A stretch of 64,000 nucleotides of DNA from JACCXG01 sp963750935 (GCA_963750935.1 CAVVSR010000011.1:166842-230841); one strand, 5' to 3'; positions 22,101 to 30,598 are shown, counted from the stretch's first letter. Made by a program: numbers and translations. Notes: generated from the letters alone by a model not told the origin.

Positions 22101-23451
22101 CGAGGCCCTGACGATGTACACGATGAACAAGAGCCTCGAGCTCGACGACACGGCGGGGCCGTACCGCAAGTCGCTGCTGTATCTGGTGAACCGGGCCTTC
22201 GAACCGGAGCAGCCGACGCCGATTCTCGGGCTCGAAGAGAGCGTGCGCCAGGACGTCGGGCTGGTTCGGTTCTTCGGTCTCGCCGGCAACCAGAAGCAGG
22301 CCGATCTGCTGTTCTCGAAGACCGAGCCGGCGGCGTCGCCACGCGCCCGCACCACCGCCACTCGCCACGGCGGCTTCGACGACGATGCGGCGACGATGAA
22401 CAGCGTGGTCCGACGCGTGCTGGACGTCCCGGACGCCACGCCGATCGTCGACTACTTCCAGGAGAAGATCGAGGAGACTCGCGACGCCGTCAACGTCGGC
22501 GACGTCGTGGCTTCGTCGGTCGAACGCCTCACGCCGGCGGCGCCGGCCGCGCCAGCGCCGCCGTTGATCGCACCCGCCGCTCCGGCCGTTCACACGTCGA
22601 GGCTCGACGCCGTCGCGCCAACCGGGGGCGGCCGCAAGGCGCTGTGCGTCGGCATCGACAAGTACGGGCCGCCGTACGACCTGGCCGGCTGCGTCAACGA
22701 CGCGAAGACCTGGGCCACGGCGCTCGGCGGCCTGAACTTCGACGTGACGATGCTGCTGGATCAGGCGGCGTCGCGCGGCGCGATCCTCGACGCCTTCGGC
22801 ACGCTGGTTCGCGGCTCCCGCCCGGGCGACGTCGTCGTCTTCCAGTTCGCCGGACACGGGACGCAGGTGGACGATCTCGACGGCGACGAGGAGGACTCGC
22901 TCGACGAGGCGTTCTGTCCCGCGGACTTCGCCGAGGGCCGGCTGCTGATCGACGACGACATCAAGGCGGCGATTGCCGGCCTCCAGCCGCAGATCAACCT
23001 GACCTGCTTCATCGACTGCTGCCACTCGGGCACGATCACCCGCGCGCTGGTGCCGGGCCGTCCGTCCGCGGTGCCGCCGGGAAGCCGGGCCCGCTACATC
23101 CCGTACTCCCGCGACATCTCGGAACTGCATCGCGCATTCCGTGAGAGCGCCGCGGGCCCGGCGCCGGCGCCGGCCGCCGCTCGCGGAGGATCGCCGGCGA
23201 ATCTTCGCGAGGTCTGCTTCTCGGCGTGCCAGCCGCACGAGGTCGCGTATGAGTCGGCGGGCGCCGGGCAGTTCACGACGCGCGCGATCAAGGTCCTCAC
23301 GTCGGGCGCGCCGCTGACCAACCTGGCGTTCATGGAGCGGGTGGTGTCGGAGTTCGGCGCCAACCCGGCCCAGCACCCGCATCTCGATTGCGCGGACGAG
23401 GCGCGGGTGCTCACGCTGCTCGGATCGCTCGAGGTCGCGGCCCGGCTGTGA
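19123..23451 (+). CDS. Alpha/beta-hydrolase + metacaspase (peptidase C14) protein
   Basis: This 1442-residue protein starts at an ATG with a strong ribosome site (CAGGAGGG). The first 400 residues contain beta-rich sequence with no recognised domain. A hydrolase-like module lies at about 805-1010 (LMFYAHGGLTDERSG, H815; HAAGHSAGS, S937). After a proline/alanine linker near 1145-1165, a metacaspase domain begins (KALCVGIDKYGPPYDLAGC) with catalytic His in FAGHG (H1245) and Cys in IDCCHSG (C1300). Metacaspases cut after Arg or Lys and often act as self-activating death proteases. The gene follows the CHAT gene by 94 bp and precedes the SLOG-like gene by 25 bp. The pairing of a lipase-like domain with a caspase-fold protease mirrors its neighbour, though the two proteins show no obvious sequence similarity outside those modules. 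Confidence 0.85.
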   Translation: MPAFKILDELNTSFLDISSGKQSGLGKYLPDSVVKLLALRPIATSLQKPLSESPTNPVTLEFSTPDPIPLGPGGDLALEAGVRAAVGVHHPDELLFPADDLRDAISVPSGTAYVSLSLSPRVKAQFEAERGALAFGFAAGTSIGVRYYHPFDVAGSDPTLARALTETIQQAVLPADVDDLAALPIGSYASVEGEGEVQLTGSVELASVVNPLATPGLPVIGSAKVSVGASVNVGAEWRATGAFEIRVTKTAVDRVRLSYYKRAGSEVSVDATAAIGVSATIRDRDVLKMLIDAISGDPKADLEQLVNAGLSDPQIEALQQAVAKSIDRSVRVATELQFSSVRHGEALFAYEIDLSSLADGDREAIRAALGGRLTGINDAAKAEQGPIRAIQTGILRRRERRAAWRINLFGIVNVRSVSELLRKGTLSYDVITGTLNAADEISSQKILVRTRPTESDSEKVRKLVFESMIVTAAYQASRLTSGLTLRCSASYFEARQRTSVSDLRDDYNAIIGLGLADAAERDRRLGVEHDFGRSTFLVECAFDQQASDALFIGAQGPYSRDYYDRIGRDALLALIPAGDHDRAHRRAAVESEASWTALKAAGPAAARFDLARKLGAVRAEHIISDYIVIRWWSEAMGQAAKALMDMRQFLAGRSAQSLATDPEFAKKRSKLEKELADVVKESKSQFGDPWGILALDAAANRAAAVQATVVAPRLTAIYSERVLPAAPGASRIAGVREVQPDPLVASRAAKRPFTAEERELLRRHAINLRLGAFSTDGEFQTEEADVQRLFSELLPAEIAERKASGQKLRLMFYAHGGLTDERSGLEPVLARLKFWRQNNIYPVSFVWETGLRETVSDILKGLTGARDVAARGFGEDLADAVIEVAGRPGGKRVWGQMKRSAEVSVLEGGGGAFIAQRTRDLWNAHSADIEIHAAGHSAGSIFHAYFLPALLGLAPSNGVPPIRVKTLHLLAPACTSALFNTRLKNLVGAGKGIEALTMYTMNKSLELDDTAGPYRKSLLYLVNRAFEPEQPTPILGLEESVRQDVGLVRFFGLAGNQKQADLLFSKTEPAASPRARTTATRHGGFDDDAATMNSVVRRVLDVPDATPIVDYFQEKIEETRDAVNVGDVVASSVERLTPAAPAAPAPPLIAPAAPAVHTSRLDAVAPTGGGRKALCVGIDKYGPPYDLAGCVNDAKTWATALGGLNFDVTMLLDQAASRGAILDAFGTLVRGSRPGDVVVFQFAGHGTQVDDLDGDEEDSLDEAFCPADFAEGRLLIDDDIKAAIAGLQPQINLTCFIDCCHSGTITRALVPGRPSAVPPGSRARYIPYSRDISELHRAFRESAAGPAPAPAAARGGSPANLREVCFSACQPHEVAYESAGAGQFTTRAIKVLTSGAPLTNLAFMERVVSEFGANPAQHPHLDCADEARVLTLLGSLEVAARL

Positions 23452-23476
23452 TCGCGCTCGCCAGCCGGACATCTTC

Positions 23477-24011
23477 GTGATTGCTGCACTGGCCGGCCGT
23501 CGGATCGACGCGCCGGCCTCCGCTCCTCCACGGTTCCCGCTGGCCAACATTCCGCTGGTCCGGGCGACGGCTCGCCGAGCGGTTCGCCCACGATCGGCCC
23601 GACACGCTGGTGTGCTCGGCGGCCTGCGGCGCCGACCTGCTCGCGCTCGACGTCGCCGGCGCCATGGGCGTGCGCCGGCGGATCGTGCTGCCGTTCCATC
23701 CCGGCCAGTTTCGCGACACGTCTGTCGTCGATCGTCCGGGCGACTGGGGCGCGCTGTTCGATCGGGTAATCGACGAAGTCGCCGGACTCGGCGATCTGGT
23801 CGTGCTGGATATCGACGCGGCGACCGGCGACGAGGCTTACCGCCTGACCAACCGCCGGGTGTTCGACGAGGTCCGCGCGCTCAACGATCCGGCCTGGATG
23901 GCGGTGGTCGTGTGGGATGGCGAGGCGTGCCACGGCATCGATCTGAGCGCGGAGTTTCTCGCCGAGGCGCGGCGCCTCAAGGGAAGGGTCGAGGTCATAC
24001 CGACGCTGTAG
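23477..24011 (+). CDS. SLOG/Rossmann-like protein, one frameshift
   Basis: This gene codes for about 177 residues once one base near 23567 is removed. The start is the GTG at 23477 (IAALAGRRIDAP). The first frame runs to FPLANIPLVRA; the second continues as RLAERFAHDRPDTLVCSAACGADLLALDVAG and VLPFHPGQF. A first strand with AGRRID, then a glycine-containing SAACGADLLALD loop and a strand ending in RIVLPF, look like the nucleotide-binding Rossmann fold of the SLOG superfamily, whose members sense nucleotide-derived signals in conflict systems. This assignment rests on motif shape only. It lies 25 bp after the metacaspase gene, so it is probably co-transcribed and could be the sensor for the two proteases. 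Confidence 0.55.
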
Positions 24012-24016
24012 GGTGT

Positions 24017-24032
24017 GCCGCCCTCGGGCGGC
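24017..24032 (+). terminator. GC-rich hairpin after the protease operon
   Basis: GCCGCC-CTCG-GGCGGC forms a six-base-pair stem with a tetraloop six bases after the SLOG-like stop codon. There is no following T-run, so intrinsic termination is uncertain. It may instead shield the 3' end of the transcript or act in both directions between the convergent genes. Confidence 0.45.
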
Positions 24033-24085
24033 GCACGGACGACGCGCCGCCGGATCGATCGGTGGTCGAGTCGTCAGTGACCGGT

Positions 24086-24117
24086 GATCCCCGATCCCCG
24101 ATCCCCGATCCCCGATC
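24086..24117. repeat. Heptamer array GATCCCC, G-quadruplex motif on minus strand
   Basis: Four and a half perfect GATCCCC units. The minus strand reads GGGG four times separated by ATC, an ideal G-quadruplex. It lies 18 bp past the stop of the minus-strand STAND gene, between convergent operons. Confidence 0.85.
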
Positions 24118-24135
24118 ACGACGCGATCCGCAGAG

Positions 24136-27100
24136 TCATTTCGCCGAGCGAGGAGCGCGCTTTTTTGCTTCCTCGAGCAGCTGCGTAAACGAGAGACCAT
24201 CCAGCACGCTCGACGGCGCAACGTCCCAGAGCCTGGCCGAGTTGTCGTCGGCCCTGGTCAGCAGGACCTTGCCGTCCGGGCTGAACGCGACCGACGTCAC
24301 AGCCCCCTGGTGGCCGCGCAGGATCACCGGCTCGCGCTCGGCCTTCGCGTCCCAGAGCCGGATCGTCCCGTCCTGACTCGCGGTCGCGACCTGCGATCCG
24401 TCCGGACTGAAGGCCACTCCCAGCACCGGCCCGGTGTGCGCGAGCAGCGGCCGCTTCACCGGCTCGCTGCCGAGCGTGATCAGCTCGGCCGACCCGTCGT
24501 TGTTGCCGGTCACGACGCGCGCGGCGCTGCGATCGAGGGTCGCGGCGTTGATCTGGCTGCGCGCGGAAATCTGCGTGAGGCCCCACGAGGGCTGGCGATC
24601 CCAGAGGACCAGCGTCGAGCCGACGGCGCACAGGATGCGGTTGGCGTCGCCGCTGAAGCTCAGGGCGGAGAAGCCCTCGGCCGGCACGGGCAGGTTCATC
24701 TCCCGCAGCATCAGGCCGTCCTTGGCGTTCCACAGCGTGGCGTCCGGACCGCCGGCGGTCAGCAGGAACCGGCCGTCGGCGCTCAGCGTCACTGCCTCCG
24801 GGATGCCGCGGGTGGGAAACGACTGCCGCATCTGCCCGGTCCTTGCGTCCCAGACGCTGACCGGACCGGGCTTCTCGGCCGCCACCAGGCTGGCGAGCAG
24901 GATCGTGTCGCCGTTCAGCGCGGCCCGGCTCGCGGGACGTTCCCGCGAGGCTGACGTCAGGATCACGGCGCCGTCCTCGGAGAAGCGGACGAAGCCGATT
25001 CGCGCGGCCGGACTGCGCAGCACGATCGGCTCGTTGCGGTCGTCGACGTTCCAGACCCGCGCGGTGCCGTCGCGCGAGGCCAGCACCAGCGACTTCCCGT
25101 CCCGCGCCAGATCGCCGTCGAGGTACTCGGATGTCGATCCCTCGATCGTGCGAAGCGGCGTGTCCGGCGTGGCCAGATCCCACACCTTGGCGTGGCCGTC
25201 GCGGCCGAGCGTCAGGACGCGGCGCCCGGTTCCGTCGAACGTCGCGCGGACGACGTCGCCGGAATGCGAGAAGCGGGTGCGCGCTCTCGATGCGACCAGC
25301 GTCTGCTTCAGCGCGGTGACCGTGCCGGGTGTTTCTGCCTGGGCGGCGGCGTTGACCGCGAGGGCCAGGGCCTCATCCGGTCGTTCGTTCACGATCGAGA
25401 CCGCCTGCGTCGCCTGGACATCTGCCCGCGCCATCGTTGCGTCCTGGCGGGCGGACGTCGCCCAGTAGATCGCCGTGGCCGTGCCGATCAGCAGCACGAA
25501 CACCGCCGCCTGGCTGAGGCGGGCCATCGTCGTGGCGCGCTTCTCGGCGGCGCGCCGCTCCGCCTCACGCTGCTTCCTGAGCCCGGCATCGCGCTCGACG
25601 TCCTCGGCGCGCGCGCGCCGCTCGGACTGGATCGCATCGCCCTCCTCCACCACGCGCGCCTGGAACGATCGCGCCGCGGTGAGGAACTCGGTGGCCCGCA
25701 CGCTCGGCGCGGCCGCGCCGGCGAGGCGTTCGAGCAACGCGCCCGAAGGCAGGCCGCTGTCAGGACGTCCGGAGGCTTCCCAGGCGTTGGCCGCCGCCTC
25801 GAGCTCGTCCCGGACCTTGAGCATGGCGAGCTCGGCGTCGTACCAGCTGCGCACGACCGACCCCGCGTCGAGCAGGGTGTCGTGCACGAGCATGACGCGG
25901 CCCTGCGACGGCGCGATCAGCGAGGCGCCGGTGGCGATCTCGAGAATGCGCTCCGGTGGAATCGATCCCGCCGCCGCATAGAGCGCTTCCCCCCGCGTCA
26001 GCGACGCGCGCGTGCCGCTCGACGTCGTCAGGCCGAGCATCAGCCGGCGCAGCTGCTCGCGCTCGGGCTTGTCGGCGTAGGTCTCGAGCACGCGGTTCGC
26101 GTGCTTCATCACGACGCCGGCGAAGCCGCCTTCGCCGCGCCCGTAGGCCTCGTGCGTGATGGTGCGGCCGACGCGGCGATTCCAGAGCGCCTGCATGAGG
26201 AACGTGATCATGCCGGGCGCGGTGCGGAACCCCATCGCGCTGGTCACGATCCGATCGAGCAGGCCAGGCTCGAAGGTAATGCCGCCGACGACCGCTGGCC
26301 GCCCGACGACGTCGGCCACGCCCTTGTCGTCAAGCGGCTCGAGCGTGTAGCGAATCGCGGGCTGGCTGCGGCCGAACAGCGGCAGCCGATCGACGGCCGC
26401 CATCTGCTCCGAGCGCGCCGTGCTGACCACGAAGAGCGGCAGGGCGGGGTCGGACAAGGCGCGGTCGAGCAGCTGCGCCATCTGCTGGACGACCGCGGGA
26501 TCGGCGGTGCACAGCTGCTCCAGTTGATCGAGCACCAGCACCACCGGCGTTGGCGTGTCGCCCCAGCGCACGAGCCGCTCGAGGGTCCCGGTGTCGTTGC
26601 GCAGCGCCTCGAGGATCTGGCGCCGCGAGCGATCGTCCTGCATGTCCGGCGGCGTCAGGCTCGCGCACAGCGACGCCAGCGGATCCGGTCCCGGCCGGTA
26701 GATCGCCAGGCGAACCGGTGCGGCGCTCCCGGTCAGCAGCCCTCGACGGATCGCGGGGACGACCCCGGCGAGCGCCAGCGACGACTTGCCGACGCCGGCG
26801 AAGCCCTCGATCTGGATCCAGCGTGCGCGACCGCCGGCGGTCGTCGCCTGAGAGACGATTTCGCCGATCGCGGCATCGCGTCCGAAGAAGAAGCGGGCGT
26901 CTTCTTCGGCGAAGGGCCGAAGGCCGATATAGGGGCAGATGGATTCGTCAGCGCGCGCGACCGGCGCGGTCAGCGCCGCGACGATGTCCTGCACGAGATC
27001 GTCGGCTGGTTCGCCATTGAGGGCGTAGGGGAGGCCGGGGCCGCTCCAGGTATCGACCATCGACGCCGGCGCCTGCGGCGTCAGCACGACGACGGAACGG

Positions 27101-28431
27101 AACCGGCCGGTGACGGCCTCACGCCGGCGTGCCGCAGCCAGATCCGCGCCGAGGAGCGGCGTCAGTCCGCCTGCGCTGGTCAGGGCGATCATCCCGTCGC
27201 AGGTCGCGAGCACGCTGTCGAACTGCGCCGCCCAGTGCGTGCGGCCGGGTTGGAACCTGGCCGCGATCCGTACGCCCGCCGACTGCAGCGCGCCGGCAAG
27301 CTTCTCGGCCTGCGCGCGGTCCGCTTCGTCGTAGGTGAGGAGGACCGGTTCCTTCGGCGGCTCGACCCGCGCGAGCCGGGTCCGGGTGCGCGGCGCGTCG
27401 CCGGCGCCGCCACGCACGTCGAGCAGGCCTGCGGCCGATCCGAGCCGCACGATCGCGTCGGCGATGTTCGCGTAGGCGGCATAGAGCTTCTGCTCGCGGC
27501 GCGCCGCCGGCTCACGCGCGACCACGCGCTCGTTGAACGCGTAGAACGGCATGTACGGAATCTCCGCCTCGAGGGCGAAGGCGTCGGCGGACCCGAGCGT
27601 CTGCGGGATGTATTCGCGCAGCGCCTGCACGAACCGCGCACGGAAGTCGACCAGTTCCTCCTTCTGTGACGTCTGCTCGATGCGCGACGCAATCGGCACG
27701 ATCTGCAGCGCCCGGCCGCCGCGCGCCTCGATCAGCCGCGGCTGCGAGAGCGACCTGGCCATCCACTTCGTGCCTTCCAGGTTCGTGACGTTGGCGGCGC
27801 TGAACAGCAGCACGACGTCGGCCAGATCGTGGGTGCAGACGCCGCCCTGTTCCGTCACGCCGGTGCGGCTGTCGACCAGCAGCAGGTCCGCGGCGCCGGT
27901 GACGCCGGCCGAGGGATCGCCGGCGGTGTCGCGCCGGAAGAAATCCATGTAGGCGTCGCCGGCCCAGCGCTCGTAGAACTCGTCCCAGTCGAAGGAGCGC
28001 ACCGTCTCGCCGTACTTCTCCTGCCACTCGCCGTCACGCCGGCCCGCCGTCACCAGCTTCAGCGCATCGTCCGGCCGGCCCTCGCCGGGGATCGGGATGG
28101 CGATGGAGGAGGGTCGGCGCACCAGCAGCTTGCCGAGCTGCGCGAAGTCGGTGGACGAATCGGTTTCGGAGCGCGCCGGCCTGGTCAGCGACGCCTTGTA
28201 GTCGCGCAGCAGGTCGATGATGCCGTCGCGTGTCAGGAAGCCGTCGAGCAGCCGATGGTATTCGGCGGGAGCGGTGTCGCGCGACAGCAGGTAGCGCTCG
28301 AGCCCCGGCGCCTCGAGATCCCAGTCGGCGACGATGACCCGGTAGCCGCGCGCCGCCAGGATCTCGGCGACGTTGACCAGCGCCATCGATCGGCCGACGC
28401 CACCCTTGAATGAGTAGAAGGTGACGACCAC
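24136..28431 (-). CDS. KGGVGR-variant ParA / TIR-like / STAND NTPase / WD40 protein
   Basis: This 1431-residue protein starts with GTG at 28431. Domain order: a ParA/MinD-like ATPase with the variant P-loop KGGVGRS (K9-S15) and the downstream LLLVDSRTGVTEQGG; a TIR-like segment at about 361-480 (LLTYDEADRAQAEKLAGAL); and a STAND NTPase introduced by YIGLRPFAEEDARFFFGR, with Walker A GFAGVGKSS (K549) and Walker B VVLVLDQLEQL (D635). Then come a charged coiled coil (about 930-965), one membrane span near 970-990 (VFVLLIGTATAIYW) and WD40 repeats from about 1060 to the end (GVAFSPDGSQVATASQDGTIRLWD). STAND proteins oligomerise when the repeat domain binds a trigger. The gene starts 4 bp after the TIR gene stop, so the two form an operon. 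The membrane span would tether the WD40 sensor away from the ATPase domains. Confidence 0.88.
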   Translation of the reverse strand: MVVTFYSFKGGVGRSMALVNVAEILAARGYRVIVADWDLEAPGLERYLLSRDTAPAEYHRLLDGFLTRDGIIDLLRDYKASLTRPARSETDSSTDFAQLGKLLVRRPSSIAIPIPGEGRPDDALKLVTAGRRDGEWQEKYGETVRSFDWDEFYERWAGDAYMDFFRRDTAGDPSAGVTGAADLLLVDSRTGVTEQGGVCTHDLADVVLLFSAANVTNLEGTKWMARSLSQPRLIEARGGRALQIVPIASRIEQTSQKEELVDFRARFVQALREYIPQTLGSADAFALEAEIPYMPFYAFNERVVAREPAARREQKLYAAYANIADAIVRLGSAAGLLDVRGGAGDAPRTRTRLARVEPPKEPVLLTYDEADRAQAEKLAGALQSAGVRIAARFQPGRTHWAAQFDSVLATCDGMIALTSAGGLTPLLGADLAAARRREAVTGRFRSVVVLTPQAPASMVDTWSGPGLPYALNGEPADDLVQDIVAALTAPVARADESICPYIGLRPFAEEDARFFFGRDAAIGEIVSQATTAGGRARWIQIEGFAGVGKSSLALAGVVPAIRRGLLTGSAAPVRLAIYRPGPDPLASLCASLTPPDMQDDRSRRQILEALRNDTGTLERLVRWGDTPTPVVLVLDQLEQLCTADPAVVQQMAQLLDRALSDPALPLFVVSTARSEQMAAVDRLPLFGRSQPAIRYTLEPLDDKGVADVVGRPAVVGGITFEPGLLDRIVTSAMGFRTAPGMITFLMQALWNRRVGRTITHEAYGRGEGGFAGVVMKHANRVLETYADKPEREQLRRLMLGLTTSSGTRASLTRGEALYAAAGSIPPERILEIATGASLIAPSQGRVMLVHDTLLDAGSVVRSWYDAELAMLKVRDELEAAANAWEASGRPDSGLPSGALLERLAGAAAPSVRATEFLTAARSFQARVVEEGDAIQSERRARAEDVERDAGLRKQREAERRAAEKRATTMARLSQAAVFVLLIGTATAIYWATSARQDATMARADVQATQAVSIVNERPDEALALAVNAAAQAETPGTVTALKQTLVASRARTRFSHSGDVVRATFDGTGRRVLTLGRDGHAKVWDLATPDTPLRTIEGSTSEYLDGDLARDGKSLVLASRDGTARVWNVDDRNEPIVLRSPAARIGFVRFSEDGAVILTSASRERPASRAALNGDTILLASLVAAEKPGPVSVWDARTGQMRQSFPTRGIPEAVTLSADGRFLLTAGGPDATLWNAKDGLMLREMNLPVPAEGFSALSFSGDANRILCAVGSTLVLWDRQPSWGLTQISARSQINAATLDRSAARVVTGNNDGSAELITLGSEPVKRPLLAHTGPVLGVAFSPDGSQVATASQDGTIRLWDAKAEREPVILRGHQGAVTSVAFSPDGKVLLTRADDNSARLWDVAPSSVLDGLSFTQLLEEAKKRAPRSAK

Positions 28432-28435
28432 GCGA

Positions 28436-29613
28436 TTACCCGGTGCGGAGCATGCGCCGGAGCGGGCGCTTGCCGGCGGTGTCGTCCTGGATCGATCGAA
28501 TGAGGTCGGCCTGCGGCGCGGGCTCGTCGGAGAACGTCGCGAGCGTGCGGCGCAGCCAGAGCCGGACCGCCAGCGGCGTGCTCGCGTCGAAGGTGACGGC
28601 GCGTTCGGGCCGCTGTTCGAGCCGCCGGAACTCGTCGCCGAGCCGGCCGACGAACGCCACCGTCCGCGCCAGCTCCGGCTCGAGCTGCACCATGTGCTGC
28701 GTGTACGGCGGCAGCCACACCACCGCGGTCTTGGTGAGCTCGGGCAGGTTCTGCAGCTCCCGGTTGATGTCGGGGTGCAGCGTCGAAATCGAGTCGACGA
28801 TCAGCAGCGAGTCTCCCTGCAGCCACTGATCGCGCGCGTCCCCCTGCGCGTCGAGGCCCAGCTCGCCCGCCAGCGCGCGATGGACCCAGCGCAGGTAGAG
28901 CGGGTTCTTCTCCTCGTCGGTCCGAGCGTGTTCACGCTCGCGACGATGCTGCCGATGGTCTCGGTGATCGGTTCCTTGGTCGCAAACGGCGTGAGGTCCT
29001 CGGACTGCGGACCGTAGCGCTTCAGCAGCAGGTCGTAGAGCGGCGGCGGTCCGCCCATGCCGAGCATCGAGCACATCGCGTGCAGCGCCGCCGGCGGTGC
29101 GGCAGCGTTCCAGCCGTTGAAGAGCTGCTGTGATTGTTCCGCCGTCATCGCGTAGAGCGCGGCCGGCACGATGATCGGCGCTTCGGCCCCGAGCTTGCCC
29201 GTGACGTCGGTGATCAGCCGCGTGTAGGACGCGTCCGAACCGTCCGACACGTCCATCACGACGTACTGCATCTGGCCGACCAGCGTCGGCATCAGGTTGT
29301 TCGGATGCGGCCCGACCCACACCGGGATGACGTGCTGCAGCGGCTGGTTGCCGTTGCGCTGCGCCTGAATCGACCAGGCGACCTCGGTCTCGATCCACGG
29401 CCGGTTGGCGGTGGCGTCCGAGAAGCACACCAGCGCGACGCGGACGTCGTTGATGACGTCCATCACCTGTTCCTGGATGCGCGCCCCGGCCGGCATGTCC
29501 TCGGAGTATTCCCAGACGACGATGCCGAGGCGCTTCAGGCGCTCGACGATCGGACGGACCTGCGCCGCATCCGGCGAGCCCCAGCTGACGAAGACCCCGC
29601 CCGTGGGTGGCAT
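28436..29613 (-). CDS. TIR-domain effector, one frameshift
   Basis: This is a protein of about 392 residues after repair of one missing base near 28920. An N-terminal TIR domain spans residues 1-150: GVFVSWGSPD, then VVWEYSEDMPAG, ALVCFSDATANRPWIETE with a candidate catalytic Glu in the last motif. The remainder (about 160-392) is helical and not recognised; it resumes in the other frame as EEKNPLYLRWVHRALAGEL and ends RPLRRMLRTG. It contains DSLLIVDSISTLHP, like a STAND-partner helical domain. TIR domains in bacteria often hydrolyse NAD+ or make cyclic ADP-ribose signals when switched on by a neighbouring STAND protein. The STAND gene follows by 4 bp. No clear ribosome site precedes the ATG; a TATACA box ends 9 bases before it, so the transcript may be nearly leaderless. 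Confidence 0.82.
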
Positions 29614-29891
29614 GGTGCGCAGTGTATATCGGTGCAGACAGGGTCGAGGATGCGCTGCACAGTTCTTCCCTGCTCCAGCTCAGCTGGATCGCGCCAACCG
29701 CGCCAGCGGATAGTTGACGCCAACGGCTTGTTCCACTCCTTCGAGGACGGGTGAACCAATCGACTCACCCGACTTCGCACGAATCGCTTCCGCGGCCACG
29801 GGTCCCGTCCGCGGGCGCCGGGCTTGAGGTCGTTCAGTTGTCGCGCAAACGTGACCAGCGCGTCTCCGCGTCCAGGTGGCCTGCAGCGGTG
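29614..29891. other. Spacer upstream of the TIR gene, no confident gene
   Basis: Short minus-strand frames cover this stretch (for example one coding DALVTFARQLNDLKPGARGR), but each breaks within 80 residues and none has a ribosome site. They line up behind the 52-residue frame at 29892-30050, so the stretch may be the decayed rest of that gene. The 50 bases next to the TIR start are AT-richer, with TATACA at 29623-29628 (minus strand), a possible -10 box. Confidence 0.35.
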
Positions 29892-30050
29892 TCACCGCCC
29901 GTTGCCACCACGCGGTGATCGGAAGTGCAGCACGCATAGGCTCGGGGGAAGGAGAGGGACGCCGTCCGGGAGAATCGGGAAGTCCTGGGTGAAGCGGCGT
30001 TGGTGCTCCGGCCGGCCGTAGAAAAGCGCCCCGATTTGGTCACGGTCCAT
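29892..30050 (-). pseudogene. Short ORF, probable 5' remnant of a larger gene
   Basis: This 52-residue frame starts at an ATG with a good ribosome site (GGAGCGACC). It begins MDRDQIGALFYGRPEHQRRF and TQDFPILPDGV, which looks like the well-formed N-terminus of a longer protein, then loses character. Related-looking segments continue in other frames downstream to about 29640. I do not recognise the family. It sits just before the TIR-STAND operon in the same direction, so it may be a decayed member of that cluster or a gene hit by several indels. Confidence 0.35.
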
Positions 30051-30156
30051 GGTCGCTCCGACGCGGAGCTTGGATGATCGCGACCGGCGGTGTCAATGCG
30101 GAGCAGGAGTACGGTCCGGGCGTCGTGGCGCCCGGACCGGAAGAAAGCCGACCGGG

Positions 30157-30450
30157 CTAGTCGAAGGACGCGACCGCATAGCGGCCGTCCGGATCGTGTC
30201 GCAGCCGGCCGGCCCGCACCAGCTGATCGATGATCCGAACGCAGACATCCTCGCGTAAACCGAACAATCGCTGGGCCTGCGGCAGCGTCAGCCGAAGACA
30301 CGGCATCTCGCGGAATTCCGAGACCACCCGCTGCACGAGCTCACTGCGGGGGGCATCCGCGCGACGCTCGGCGGCGCGACGACGAAGAAGCGGTCCGGGA
30401 TCCAGACCGTCGGCCGGCACACGATGCGCCGGAGAGTTGATTGTAGACAT
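30157..30450 (-). CDS. Small winged-helix-like protein
   Basis: This 97-residue protein starts at an ATG with an AGGTGATC ribosome site; an earlier in-frame start at 30477 lacks one. The N-terminal 40 residues are arginine-rich and disordered. Residues 40-95 (FREMPCLRLTLPQAQRLFGL, then RIIDQLVRAGRLRHDPDGRY) have the pattern of a winged helix-turn-helix with a basic wing. It may be a small DNA-binding regulator. It lies 106 bp before the short remnant ORF in the same direction and is divergent from ctaA, so it could regulate either side. The target cannot be told. Confidence 0.65.
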   Translation of the reverse strand: MSTINSPAHRVPADGLDPGPLLRRRAAERRADAPRSELVQRVVSEFREMPCLRLTLPQAQRLFGLREDVCVRIIDQLVRAGRLRHDPDGRYAVASFD

Positions 30451-30598
30451 GGTGATCACCTGCAGCATTGAACGCAATGCCGATGCCAGCGGCGAGAGCG
30501 GACGTGCGACGGCCGACTCGCATGGAGAAACCGGTTCGACGACGGGAAGGGCTGGGCCCAGTCAAGTGGCCGAACGAGGCTGTTTCTGACGCGCGGCG

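Noticed and set aside
20902..23550. 882-codon minus-strand frame opposite the metacaspase gene
   Set aside because: Same shadow pattern; the plus strand carries the catalytic motifs and a ribosome site.
13628..30050. Island as a transposon or prophage
   Set aside because: No transposase, integrase, terminal inverted repeats or att-like direct repeats are visible at its edges.
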